Shown: piece after piece, positions 23,243-35,886 of the stretch
How positions within the stretch are numbered: the first letter of the stretch is position 1
Layout of the letters: the number at the start of each line of letters is the position of its first letter
DNA from: Agrostemma githago
Taxonomy: Eukaryota; Streptophyta; Magnoliopsida; Caryophyllales; Caryophyllaceae
Reading direction: 5' to 3'
NCBI GenBank assembly: GCA_958450325.1
Contig: OY288249.1
Location: 68,016,166 to 68,080,165 of the forward strand
DNA length: 64,000 bases
The notes under the pieces: generated by a model
What the model was told of the DNA's origin: nothing
The model's database searches: none
What the model saw: the letters and a program-made list of their open reading frames with translations, nothing else
Program-made: the position numbers and the translations under genes

Positions 23243-24230
23243 TTTTTTTGCCAGCAAAGATAAATCACCCTACAACAAGTTTAAGAGCTGTCACTATAGT
23301 GTGAGCTCTTTTATTGAGAAATTGAGAGGTTACATAAAACAAATTAAACATAAATGAACTTAAAAACGGCCTAAACAGGATGAAACTACGTTTCCCAAGA
23401 GTCAAAGCATGTTGACGGAAATCAGTAGAAAGGGCACGAACATTAACATCCACCACATCCTCATCCAAGCAGAAAACTCCACATGAACGCTAATAGGATG
23501 ACTGACACAAACAAAATGCACTTACGCCATAAAGACCTAGAAAGGAAGGGTGAAAAACAAGTCCATAAGACCTGTCATCAATGGAGCGAAAACTCCTGCA
23601 TTTTGGTGGTCGAACACGCCTAGAATAAGGCCAGCAAATCAAAGAGCACCTCGAGAGGACGATAAGGATGCCACGCTGCCCCTCAACCTTCCTACAGAGC
23701 AACACCTAGCCAGAACCACGCAAGACAACATCGGGACCAAAAAAGACAAACATAACATCAACTTACTAGAGATGGGGATGAGGGCGAGGGGAGGGGGAAT
23801 CACCTCTAGAAGTTGAAGACGGGACACAAAAACAGCATAGAAAACCATCAGACATGGAACGACGACTGGACAAACAACGATCGGAGGAAGCGGAGGCAGA
23901 GCACGACGAGAAGCAAAGACCGACGATCGGAGGGGATCGGGCACAACGAAACTCAGACCGACACAACACCCAACACAAAAGAACGAGACGGGGAATAGAC
24001 CCAACACACGAAATCAACGAGAAATCGATGCGAAAACGGTCAATCAAAGATGTAGACGATCGGGTAGTCAAAGATAAGGCTAGAAAAATAGCCCTATCTC
24101 CGACAAAGATCGAAAGATAAGAAGGAAAATGGGTGGTGGCGGCTATGATGATGGACAATTAGGCTTTAGGATTTGAGAGTTTTTTTTTGCAGAGAGAAGG
24201 AAAAGTTTTTAGTGAGAGCATGTGTATGAT
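23243..24230 (-). mobile_element. LINE-like retroposon, internally deleted
   Basis: On the minus strand the segment ends GGGTGATTTATCTTTGCTGG then CAAAAAAAA. This is a GC-poor tail ending in TTTGC(C/T)GGC plus A-run, as in some plant LINEs. Its start (about 24230) has a CT-rich, GC-richer leader unlike the local AT-rich DNA. Frames on both strands at 23550-24160 are low-complexity and match no protein I recognise. Clear target-site duplications were not found. Confidence 0.35.
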
Positions 24231-24755
24231 GTCTTGCAATTGAATTTTTAATAATAAGAAACAACTCTAATGTGAAATTATTAGGTTTGCATTAGGATGT
24301 GAAATCGTGAAAACTCATGTATCTAAATTAGGTTGTTTTTGGCTCGAACTTTCCGCAAGTCATTCTCGATTTGGCGCCCTTGATTTAATTATAAGCTACC
24401 CACGTTTACTCTAAAAAAAATGAGAGGCGCCAATTGATCATTCAGGTCGGTTATGGACTCGAACATCTCAAATTCTCAACTCTCAAGTTCGTTCGGGTTT
24501 GGTCGAGTCGGACACTCACATTTGCTAAATAGTCTTGTAACTAGGTCGAGTCGAAAAAAGAGTCCTTGAGAAATGATGTCATAATTAAAAGATCCAGTAC
24601 TTCTAGGGCTCATTGTCTACTACGGAGTACTCGTACTTCCTTTCATTTCAAAATCTCCACACCTTCGTCTCAAAGTTCCCAAATCTAACAAGTAAACCCC
24701 CTCCTCCTCCTCCCCGCCTCTGCCAGTGTTCCCTGTGTTTTCTGGAATCACAAAA

Positions 24756-27700
24756 ATGGCGCCACTACCATCGTATGGGTTGTCAAATATGCTTAAAGAA
24801 GGGCATCGCCATCTTTCTGGGCTTGATGAAGCTGTCCTTAAAAATGTCGACGCTTGCAAAGAACTCTCCAACATTACTCGCACTTCTTTGGGCCCTAATG
24901 GTATGCTTCCTATCCTTCTATTTCCCTCAATAAATCTGTCCTCTCCTTCACCTCCTCCTGTCTTGTCATTTCTGGGATTTTACACTGTCAAATTATTAGG
25001 GTTTTGCTTCTACTTTGTTCTATGTGTTTCCATCAGTAGCCAACTAAAGCATCTTGATTATTCGTTTCACGATTGTTTGCAAATAGTAGTTGTGACATGT
25101 GTCTTCTGTCTCTTCCCTTGTCCTCGCATCTCGTGGATTTGTGTCATCTTGTATCGCGGCGTGTAGGAAGGAACAAGCTGGTAATCAACCATCTGGATAA
25201 ACAATTTATCACAAACGATGCGGCCACTATTGTGAGTGAGCTGGAGGTGCAGCACCCTGCTGCAAAACTCTTGGTTTTGGCTGGAAAGGCTCAGCAGGAA
25301 GAGATAGGCGATGGAGCTAACTTGACAATCTCCTTTGCTGGAGAGCTTTTGAAAGGTGCCGAGGAGCTTATAAGGATGGGATTGCATCCAAGTGAAATAA
25401 TCATTGGATATATTAAAGGAATCAATAAGGTTTGTCGTGTCTTTCTATGCTCAGCAGCTTCCTAGTATGCACAGTACTTGCTGTCATGGACTAAGTTTTT
25501 AACTTTGTTAAACATTGACTATCAGGCGATTGAGTTTTTGAACGAGTTAGTCGTGGAAGGGTCTGACAAGATGGATGTAAAAAACATTGACGAGGTTATA
25601 TCTCGAATGAGAGCTGCAGTCGCAAGCAAGCAATTTGGTCAAGAGGATGTCTTATGCAAACTCATTGCAGATGTATTCTTCTTCTTTATCTTTTCAAATC
25701 GGGTTTTTCTTTCTTATGCAGTATTTGCTCTGATCTCTGATCATTTTGCTGTACACCAAATATTTCTTGCCGCAGGCTTGCATCCAAGTTTGCCCAAAGA
25801 ACCCATTGAACTTTAATGTTGATAATGTTCGTGTTGCTAAACTTGTGGGAGGAGGTCTACACAACTCTTCTGTAGTTCGAGGCATGCTTTTGAAGAATGA
25901 TGCTGTTGGCAGCATCAAGCGAGTAGAGAAGGCCAAGGCAAGTGACTCTTATTGTTTAATTCAAATGAGATGGTCTTCAATTTATTGCTTCTATTCGATG
26001 TTGGCGTTTGTTGGGTTTTTCAGATCACAGTGGCAGAGCCAGTACATTTGTTGTTGCTGGCCCTCTTGCTCATCTGTGGATATGTAAATGATCTTCATTA
26101 CATGCACACGACATTGTTATTGTTTTTTAGCTGAAGTGCATTTTTTAGATACCAGACTTGTAAGCTCTCTTTTTGAGATTGGTAACCTTATCATTGGTGT
26201 CTTAGGTGATGTAATCCTTACTTTTTGTATAAGAATCACCAGGATGGCACTTTAGGTTAATATTGCTGATTATGGTCTTTAGAAGAAGTTGTCCCTGGTT
26301 GACAAGTATCAACATTTCCATGATTGACATCAATAAAAGCGGCCCTAGTTATTTTTGCTGATAGAAAGTATTCATGCTCTACTGTTGTTGATGAATGTTA
26401 AAACAAAGGTAAAATTATGGTGTTAAAGACGACCTCTTTATAAAGTCTGTAGATTAGACTGACTTTGTTCATTTTGACTTTTGCTATGCTTTATTTGTCT
26501 GATCATAAGTCTCTTGCTAAAAACATATTATCTTTTGACAGGTTGCTGTGTTTGTACAAGGTGTCGATACTTCTGCCACTGAAACAAAAGGAACAGTCCT
26601 GATTCACAGTGCGGATCAGGTATCCTAGCTATAGTTAGTTGGAAAATTGAAACGCTCTGATTTTTTAGTATTACTTAATTTTTTGTTTTGTCCTTGTGGA
26701 GTGATGGTTTACATAAAAAGTGTAGTTGATTTATCAGGCGATTGCTTACTGCTTTGTGTACACTGTTTTGGGACCTTGCAGCTGCAAAACTATGCAAAAA
26801 CTGAAGAAGCAAGGGTTGAGGAGCTTATTAAAGCAGTTGCTGAATCCGGTGCCAAAGTTATTGTCAGTGGTGGAGCAGTTGGTGATATGGCTTTACACTT
26901 TTGCGAGCGTTACAAGTATGTCATATTTGCACTCTTTAACTATGCTGGGGTTAATTATGTTTGTCTCCGATGTTGAAAAAGAAGCCAAGTACACATGGAC
27001 GAATGTGAAACGTCTGCTTATTGAGTTGTGTGGGCGGTGTCTTTCAGCTATGCTTGTATAGTTGTATCATACCTGTTGTATACGGTACATAAATAATGAA
27101 TGTTTATACCTTGGTGATACTTTTAGATGTTGGTACCAGATCTTGGAGCCAGTTTTTTGGTAGTGTTTGATCTCAGTCTTTTTGCCACAAATGCAACCCA
27201 TAAAGGTTCAAATTAAAGTTGCAGTAACCTTCAAATGACCTAGTCACAGTGTTTTGTTGTTCCCTTGATTTAATACCTAGCCTTCGCTTTATTTATACCC
27301 TACAGTCTACAGCCTCTAACCCTCTTAACGGTCCCACCAATTATTTTATCCTTGTTACTAATGTTGTCTATCCATTCAGTTATGCAACAAATTTGTGAAG
27401 GCTAACTGCCCTTTGAGCAAACACAACATCTGGGTTTTGACGACTTGATTAATAATTGTGCATTTGAGTGAAACACTGAAACCTCTATATCACTAATTGT
27501 ATGTGTTACTCACTTTAAATTTGGCGACAACTTTGTGAGAAGCCCTATGGTTTTATACTTCTATGCCCTATTTTCACAATATCTTAGATGTTTCTTTTGA
27601 GCAATGCTAATTTCATCTTGCTTTTCAGGCTCATGGTTTTGAAGATAGCCTCCAAATTTGAACTGAGAAGATTTTGTCGCACAACTGGGGCTATTGCTCT

Positions 27701-29766
27701 TGTAAGGATTTTGACAATGATAAGATGGCCTTCTGTTGCTCCGTCTTTTAAGTGTTACCTTAGAAATGTTTGTCCTTATTATGTCACCTCGCTCGCTAAT
27801 ATATGTCTTCTCATGATTTGTGTTGCAGCTGAAGCTCAGCCAACCTAATCCTGATGATCTAGGATATGTTGATTCTGTTTCAGTTGAGGAAATAGGTGGT
27901 ACTACGGTATGTTGAGAATTGCTGTACTATATTGACCTGCATGAATAAATTTTTGTATTAGGAATAAGTAAGTTTGGTTATGTTTTGGCTATCTGGGTCT
28001 CACACTTTTGGCCTTTTGGGTGTTGTAATCTTCGCGAAATTTTATTATGCAGGTTACGATAGTAAGAAACGAAGAAGGTGGCAACTCTGTTGCCACTGTG
28101 GTTTTAAGAGGAAGTACAGATAGTATATTAGATGATTTGGAAAGAGCAGTTGATGACGGAGTCAACACATACAAGGCATGTAGCCTCTCTCTATATACTG
28201 CTACTGATGTAAAAAAAGGAACTCTTTTGTACAAGATGCTGATCATGCTGCTTTGTTTTATTATCAGGCTATGTGCAAAGATAGTCGAATTGTAGCCGGG
28301 GCATCTGCAACTGAGATTGAGTTAGCAAGGAAATTGAAGGAGTTCTCATTTAAAGAAACTGGGTAACTTCTTGTTGTTTAACTTGTTACATAAATCTACT
28401 GCTTATTAAGTCTTAGTATAATTTTCAAGCTCTTTTGGTTAGTAGTTACGATTACTATTCAGTAGTACTTTACTACTTTGTGCTGTTCTGTTTCAGATTG
28501 CCTAGGTTAATGCACATTACATCATATCGACTATGCCGTGTGAATTTCGTGCCGTCTTGTTAATCTAATATGTTAACGTATAGTCTCAGTGTTTCATGTA
28601 AACTTCTGGCTTTTGAACAGCCAAAATACTACCTCCGGTTCTTTCGAATTTCTACAGTTTTTGAGATTGGTGAGGAGTATTTTTTTAATCAAATGTAGCA
28701 ATTCCAAAGAATTAGAGGGAGTATCTTTTTAATTAATTTGGATGGTTGGTTTAGACTATTCTTTTGTTAAGGGGGAATTTAATTTTCATTAAAAAGTAAA
28801 GATTAATAGGTATGAATTTCTCGCACGAATTTGTATGTTGCACCATAAATTGAAATATTGCTTAGGTTAGGCTGTGAATTTAGTTTGTCAGTGACTTGCA
28901 TTGCCTTTGCCCTTTGGCTGTGGGCAGTTCTCCAGTGAAAACTTGTTTGAACAAGAACATGGACATAATTTGGTGTCCTAGAATCAATATGTTTCTGATG
29001 AGATGGTCTTGCTCTGACCAACCCAAAATCTCACGAATATCTATTAATCTCTCAATTTGTTTTCGTACAAGTGGTATCCATTACTCATGAATTTGTGAAA
29101 TTCATTCGGATGTTTGCCTTTTTTCTTCTTTTTCCGAGTGTGTAGCATCTGCGTGTGTCAAATTTGTGCATATATAATAATCAATTTATGAAGGATTTTT
29201 TTGGTAGTACTACATATTTCTTTTTGTGCTCTTAGTTTATTGTTAAATTCTCCTTGCATTTTTTTTTTGAAATTGCTTACTGTAAACTTTCATCATCTGT
29301 CTCTATAGTGACAAATCATTTGTTTTGTTTTATGCATTGACAGATTAGATCAATACGCTATAACAAAGTTTGCCGAATGTTTTGAGATGATCCCAAGAAC
29401 GTTAGCGGAGAATGCTGGTCTTGACGCAATGGAGATTATATCCTCGTTATATAGTGAACATTCCTCGGGGAATACTAAAGTGGGCATTGACCTTGAGGAC
29501 GGTTCCTGCAAGGATGCTTCAACCTTGAAAGTCTGGGACCTCCACATTACTAAGTAATGTTGTCCTTCACTGTCTTCTTTGTACTCCCATTGTCCTTGAA
29601 TAAACTTTTAGTTTCCATTTTCCCAGAAGTCCGTTTATAAATATACTACTCCGTTCTTGCATACTTCCAATTTTTTGTTGAAAAAATCAATAAATTGCAA
29701 ACCATAACACAATTTTCATAGTAAATTCTTGCAAAAATAAACATCACTAATTAACTGCACGATTTC

Positions 29767-29799
<33 letters not shown>

Positions 29800-30859
29800 A
29801 GGCTCATTGACTAAGGAGTGGTGTCCTTTATTGTACTCCGTATGTTATATGTGGTCATTATCTCATCAACTTACAATTCCATCCATGCATTATTGTGTTC
29901 CTTACATTTTGTTGGAAAAACATTAGTTGTGGACATGGGACAACGATGCCGTGTTATCTGGCCAAGGCCAGATTTCTCAAATGTCATATTTTGCCCTTGT
30001 GTAGTTGTGTCGTGTACTAAATGACCATGATACCCAACATGTGGCATTATTGAGATTAATGCATGATACTATGCAGGTTTTTTGCTCTTAAATATGCGGC
30101 TGATGCTGCCTGCACTGTTCTTCGAGTCGATCAGGTGAAGTTTTTTGTTTTTCATGTCTATATGCCCTCTTCTCATGTTTCATGGTCAGTAGTTGAGTTT
30201 GCCAATTGGTGCAATTATGATTTATCTTCACATTGCAAAACTAGGTGAAACCTGGATAGGTAGCTGAAAAGCAATTGAAAATTAGGAGTTGATACAGTAC
30301 CTGATTATTTTGCTTGTGCACAAATAAGGTTGCTGAAATTTGAGGCAAATAAGCTAGTTTGGTGAAATAGGGTTAACTTATTGCTTGCCAAACCGTGCCT
30401 TTTTTCCCTATATTTTTTAATCAAAACCTTCCTCTAAAGTCAAAAGCTTCATGTGCTGATTTACTTGAAAAAGAAATTTCTAATGTTCTTTTATTTTTAC
30501 CTTTTTTGTTTGATATATTTGGAGAAATTATAATCGATTGACACTGGTGCTTCGCTTCTTGCACAGAGTATTTGACAAAGTCAGTAGTGAATTTTTGAGG
30601 AGATAATAGGTGTTTGTTTTGTTGGGTAGTAACGGAAACAAGGATGGGTATTCGGTTCCATTTAGCTGTCATGTAATGGCATTTAGAAGGTTCAAGTAAA
30701 AAGTAATGAGTTAAAAAGAGAGTAGAGGCTTGTGGTGTGATTGTGTAGAGTGTAGACTAAGTGGGGTCCTTTGGTGAACAGATAATCATGTCAAAACCGG
30801 CTGGTGGTCCGAGGAGAGATAAGGCTGCTCAAGCTGGTGCTGGAATGGATGAGGATTGA
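24756..30859 (+). CDS. CCT8: T-complex protein 1 subunit theta, cytosolic chaperonin (547 aa, 13 exons)
   Basis: One of eight subunits of the TRiC/CCT ring that folds actin, tubulin and other cytosolic proteins using ATP. In plants CCT8 is also known to be needed for cell-to-cell movement of KNOTTED1-type factors. Exons: 24756-24900, 25167-25429, 25526-25672, 25776-25937, 26542-26619, 26782-26915, 27629-27701, 27829-27906, 28053-28175, 28268-28362, 29344-29553, 30077-30134, 30782-30859. The joined frame is open and close to Arabidopsis CCT8 in length (549 aa). Landmarks: N-terminal MLKEGHRHLSGLDEAV, the chaperonin ATP-site segment TSLGPNG followed by NDAAT, then GDGAN, and the C-terminus KPAGGPRRD ending in Asp-Glu-Asp. 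Introns 4 and 9 appear to use GC donors (GCAAGT at 25938 and GCATGT at 28176); the GT alternatives either break the frame or remove conserved residues. A Stowaway MITE lies in intron 10. Confidence 0.96.
28629..28721. mobile_element. Stowaway-like MITE in CCT8 intron 10
   Basis: 93 bp with inverted ends CTACCTCCGGTTCTTTCGAA and the complement of a CTCCCTCTAATTCTTTGGAA-like sequence, flanked by TA (28627-28628 and 28722-28723). Confidence 0.65.
29771..29799. repeat. (TC)n microsatellite in CCT8 intron 11
   Basis: About 14 uninterrupted TC dinucleotides. Confidence 0.95.
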
Positions 30860-31439
30860 GGCTCACGTTGTACATGCGGATGGATGAGTTTGCTTGCATC
30901 TCTCTGTTTCCTGACGTGAAAATTTTGGTTATAAGGAGAATGACAGATGATGGGCCTGATTGTATACGCCTTGGCCTTATGTTTGTGGCTTGCCAAATTC
31001 TCTTACTTGATTTGTTAAACAGAAGTGCATCCTTGTTAGATTCTGGTTAATGTATGCTTGTATCATCCCGACTTTATCCATGTTAAAGCCGACTATTTTT
31101 GGTGTTATTCTTTACGAGTAGTTGTTAATGCATGCAAACCTGTATACCTACTTTTTGTATGTGAAATGTTCTCCTGGAGTAGTACTCAGTATTTAAAAGA
31201 AAATTTAAGTTACCGTCACGTACTTATATTTTAAATATTATTACTGTATTATTTATATTTATTTTTACAATTTACTGCCTGTACTTAATACTGTAATGTA
31301 TTTATCCAAACTACCGCTGGAGTTATAAATCACGATATCATGATTATGAATTATGATTTATGATTTCTTACTACGTTGTACACTTGTAACGTTGATGAAG
31401 ACATCTCAGATCTCAGCCTGACGTTAGTAAATATGGAGT

Positions 31440-31640
31440 ACAATTTAACTTCCTTTTTTGTTTGGTTCCGATGTTGGTGACACCAAATGCGATGATTTCC
31501 ACTCTTTGGTAGGGTTCAACACAAAATCCCTCCCCCCCCCCCCCCAAAAAAAATGGAGATGGCAGAGAAGAAAGAAATTCTGACAACAATAATCATCAAC
31601 CCGCCATTGTTGATCAGTGTTCACTCTCTTATTTGTTCTA
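31440..31640 (+). repeat. partial upstream duplicate of the nCBP 5' end
   Basis: Shares with 32205-32385 the string GTGACACCAAATRCGATGAT, then GGTTCAACACA, a C-rich run and an ATGGAGA start followed by diverged codons (AATAATCATCAACCCGCCATTG against AATAATCATGAACATGAATC and CCCCCATTG). It has no downstream exon partners, so it looks like a dead copy of the promoter and first exon about 770 bp upstream of the real gene. A run of about 14 C lies at 31530-31543. Confidence 0.6.
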
Positions 31641-31799
31641 ATTATTGACCATTCTCTCATCCATTCATTCCTTTACGCAAGTTATTTTTGCATTGTTCAT
31701 TTATAGTAACTGTAATTTTTTTATTATTAGCGCTTCCAAATTGATTTTGAAACGATTTTTTTTTGTGATAACGTCTTGATAACCTCAGATTCTGATATA

Positions 31800-31858
31800 T
31801 ATTAGCCGACCCCAAATCTTTTGGGACTAAGGCTATGATGTTTTGTTGTTGTTGTTGT
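31800..31858 (+). mobile_element. 3' end of an Au-like SINE
   Basis: The sequence CCCCAAATCTTTTGGGACTAAGGCTATGATG followed by a TTG repeat (31843-31857) matches the characteristic 3' tail of Au-type plant SINEs (TTGGGACTAAGGC...TTGTTGTTG). The Pol III promoter half is not recognisable, so this is a 5'-truncated or heavily mutated copy. Confidence 0.6.
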
Positions 31859-32330
31859 GAAGAATTGTTTGAATGTGAGAAAGTAACATTGAATGAGTGT
31901 GTCACTCAGTTTCATACAGTCAGTGATAAAGAGAATCTGTTGTACAACGCATTCGTACTTTATTTATCATGTACACATTATTTGAGTATTTTTTTTGTCG
32001 TGTTAGTCATTCTCTTGAAAAAATATCTCTTTATTACTCCATCTGTCTCCATAAGAAGTTTACCGACTATACTTTATACTGTACCTAAAATTTTTCGAAT
32101 AGTGTTAGAAAAATAAAATGTATACCGATAGATGAAACTAAGAAATTAATCGTTGAGTTGTATTTGTTGAGTCGTCCCGATAGTAAATGCGGAATACAAT
32201 TTTGAACTTGCTTATTTGTTTTGGTGTTGGTAAGAAGGGAGTGTGAGTGACACCAAATACGATGATCTCCATTCCTTGTTAGAGGGAGGGTTCAACACAC
32301 AGACACAATTCACTCCCCTCCCCCCACAAA

Positions 32331-34919
32331 ATGGAGAATAATCATGAACATGAATCCCCCATTGTTATCGTTGATGAATCTCTTATCAACCAACACTCCG
32401 AAGATGGCCAACGCTATTTCCTTCACCTCCATCCTCTCAAGGTTTCACTTCATACTCTTTACTCCTGCTATCAATATCTGTCTATAATTAAGCCCTATAT
32501 TTCGCCTCTTGATTATGTTTAGCCACGCTTTGGGCTCTAGGTTCCACTTCTAGGTCACAAAATATGGAGATGGATTTGTATAATTATTGTATACCAAGAA
32601 GCTTATTCGACGAATTTCAGTGTTTCTTTTAATACGTGAATAATTAGTGATGTTGAGGCTACCCAACATTAGAGAACCCGGGATTTATGTTGATGTTGTA
32701 CTGTCTGATGATACAAGTACCTTGATTGAATCGGGTTTTGAAATAAAATTTCAAGTGTTTGATTGCTTATCAATTTAGTTATTTTTCAGCCTTGCAAGAT
32801 ATCTCATCGTCATAGACGGGACGGGGCTTCTTTAGATGTTTATGTACTCCGTAGAAAAAGGTGGAACACAGACACAGAGAGGGTAGTAAACTGATTTTAT
32901 CATTTTGTGACCATTTCTCAATCAATCCCATCAAATAGAGTACTACTACTCCCTCCGTTCCATCATTATTTGTGAGGAGTATTTTAATGAACGCAGGGAA
33001 TATTATTTTAGTTCATGATGAACAAAATGAAAGTTTCTTTTGACATTTTTCTTTATTATCATAACCTTTCATCGGTGGATCTTGTTTCAGAATTTTACAT
33101 TAGTAGCATTCTTGCCACTGTTTCATTTTCATGCCCCGACCTTACTTTTTTCCATCTTTGTCTGGCAATACAAGCAGCACAAGTTTGTGTTTTGGTATAC
33201 TCGTCTAGTAGCTGCTGCACGTACTCAAACACCATATGAAGATAGCATAAAGAAACTTATTGATTTTAGCACGGTGAGGTTCTGCTTCAACTTAGATTTA
33301 CTAATTTAAGGTTGCTCATAGTGAAATACGGAGTATGTAATACGTATGTGCTTTATGGCCTTGTTTAAATGTATATAGGTTGAAGGGTTTTGGGTTTGCT
33401 ATTGCCATTTCGCTCGCACTTCTTCTTTGCCAACTCCATCTGATTTGCATCTTTTCAAGGATGGAATTCGACCACTATGGGAGGTAAATCCTTGACCTTG
33501 ATGAATTTGCTTGACCGTATTTTGTTTGTTTTATGACCGGTATAGTAAAAATGTGGTTGTAATTGGTCAGGATTCTGCTAACTGCAACGGTGGGAAATGG
33601 ATTATTCGTTTCAAAAAGGTTGTTTCAGGGCGGTTCTGGGAAGATTTGGTAAGCAGTTCTATCTCGAAACTCCGTATATATGGATGCTTTCTTTTATCCT
33701 GGCTGCACCATTGGAATAGACGGGAATTGGCAGTTTGCTGGCAGTCTGGCACTGGTGTGTGTGCATTTGGCTTTGGCTGAACTAAAAGGGCCAGGTGAAC
33801 TAGTGACTATCAGCAAAAGTTATTTAACTTCTTAAATCATATTGTGATTAGAAGTATTGACCAAGTTACAAAATCAACTAGTCCTTTGTCGCTCTTGTTT
33901 GTCCTACGCGTCTTTATACTCCTCCCCTATAAGGGAGTGAACAGCCAAGCATCAGTGAGCGTGAAATTCTATAACTATCAGTCTTGACTCTTGAGGGCCT
34001 TACAGTAACCTTTGCGATTATCGTAAATTCATGACAATGCTATTTAACATTCCAACCATTTCAATAAACAAGTTCGATGTATAGTTTCGAGATTTAAATT
34101 CTATTAGTATTGAAATAGTACCCCCGTCCCTTTAAGATTGCCCCGTTTCTCTTCACATAATGAGGGAATGGTGCAATCTTTAAGGGACGGAGGGATTATT
34201 AGATTGTCTTTGGCAATATGTGTATTTGATACTCCCATTCATTTTGATTCACATCTGTAAATGGCACATGTTCTGCAAGTGGAAACAGTACACTATATGT
34301 TTAGTAAATAGAGAAAGTAAAATGTAAATGGGTGCACACCAGAAACAGAAATGATATGAATTATTAGCATGAATTTCTCATAAAAGACAATGTAGTTAAT
34401 AGAATTGAAGGATTGTACATCAGTCAATTAACTTTCCTATCGTTTATTTCTATCATCATACATTATTCTTGATTTTCTTGTATGCCAATCATGTCATTGA
34501 AATTAGGTGTAGTCCCCATATTTAGAGCCTTAGTTGTACTCACTCGCTTAAATTTCTCGTCCTAGGTTTTAGCCTTGATAGGCAATGAGCTGGACAATGG
34601 AGAAAATATATGTGGAGCAGTTCTTAGTATTCGGTTGAGTGAGGATATAGTGAGTGTTTGGAATCGGAATGCATCTGACCATCAGGTATTCAAGGCCTTC
34701 TAAAGATGATTTCACTCTTCATTTTCCCGGTTTGTTCTCAATGTTTTGTACAACAAGCCTAAGCATTCTGGTTTTTGTTAAATGCAGGCAGTGATGGCTT
34801 TGAGAGATGCGATCAAACGACACCTAAAGCTTCCTCATAGTTATGTAATGGAATACAAACCTCACAATGCTTCTTTACGCAATAACTTGTCATACCGGAA
34901 CACCTGGCGCCGGGGTTAA
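32331..34919 (+). CDS. nCBP: novel cap-binding protein nCBP/4EHP, eIF4E family (about 214 aa, 6 exons)
   Basis: Binds the mRNA 5' cap. The nCBP/4EHP class is distinct from eIF4E and eIF(iso)4E, binds eIF4G weakly, and in plants is also known as a potyvirid susceptibility factor. Exons: 32331-32441, about 33175-33273, 33379-33483, 33571-33648, 34566-34685, 34788-34919. The acceptor of exon 2 could be 33175 or 33178, a one-residue difference. The class signature is clear: HPLK then KFVFWYTR, YEDSIKKLIDFSTVEGFW, DLHLFKDGIRPLWED, CNGGKWIIRFKK, NICGAVLSIR, VWNRNASDHQ and LPHSYVMEYKPH. The cap-stacking aromatic (Tyr in WYTR, as in 4EHP) and Trp (RPLWE) are retained. The N-terminal region encoded by exon 1 is short and variable. 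Convergent with the carrier gene downstream, about 970 bp apart. Confidence 0.93.
34121..34195. mobile_element. Stowaway-like MITE in nCBP intron 4
   Basis: About 75 bp foldback. The left end CCCCCGTCCCTTTAAGATTG is complementary to the right end CAATCTTTAAGGGACGGAGG, with about 35 bp between. TA precedes the left end. Confidence 0.65.
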
Positions 34920-35886
34920 GATCTGTTTCTTATGCAGCCGGTGTTTGGTGTTTCTTCCCCTAGATTTTCTAGCACCTTAGAAAGGATTGCGTTGTAATGT
35001 AACACAATTTGTTTAACTACCTTTAGAAATGGGTGTATTTCTGTAATTTTTCCTCAATATTTGATTCTCATTATGTTGTCCATTTGTATTAAAAATCGAG
35101 CTACTGCATGTTTTAATTAGAACGTTTTATTTTGTCAGATGCAAAATAGGTGCATGTTACACCCATCATTATAAAATAAAAATGCAACTAACATAGACGA
35201 CTACGACTTCACATCCTTTATGTAAGAACAAAAGCCTTAGACCATGAAACTATGGGAACGATTGATTGAACGTCTTAAGAGTGGAAATATCGGAAAATCA
35301 ATTTGGATTTATGACCAGAAGATCAACTATGGAAGCATGTGAGGGAGTGGAGATATCAGGGAAAAAAATGACAGTACAAAAAAGCATGGAGGAAAAATCC
35401 GTTATAATGTAATAATAGATAAAATATATTCATTTAAATGAAAATGACGAACAATTGTTCTTTCATACTTGGTGCATTATTTTTCATTTTCTATGTAAAA
35501 GACACCATAATATTTTGATCCATTATGCTATATTATGACCAATTTGAGTTCTACCAATATGAATGCTCTGATGTACTGTAACATAAAACATCAAAAGATT
35601 AGAATTCCGCAGCTTTAAAGAGTCTCCAACTCTAACGAATCGTCCAACTCATTACACATGCATGGATAAATCGATCAGGCTATGGATGCATCACATCATC
35701 TTATCCTCCAAAGAATTTTGTATTCTAATATCACAGTTTACGCTATTCCTTTATTCAATTCCCGCAAAATTTGCATATATAATATACTCCATAATTAATT
35801 AAAAGGGAAAAGATCGTTGCTGACGCTTGACACGATCCAGGTTACTCTCTATAGTATAGGGCATGACCCGATTGAAGTTGCAGCAC
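34920..35886. other. intergenic, between convergent genes
   Basis: Holds the 3' UTRs of nCBP (about to 35100) and of the carrier gene. AT-rich, with no gene or recognisable element. Confidence 0.6.

Noticed and set aside
23550..24160. Overlapping frames on both strands as genes
   Set aside because: Composition-driven open frames in a GC-richer retroposon leader; no domain, no splice context, no homology recognised.
26388..26465. Possible C/D-box snoRNA in CCT8 intron 4 (GTTGATGAA ... CTGAC)
   Set aside because: C box does not match RUGAUGA cleanly, no terminal stem and no convincing D'/C' boxes.
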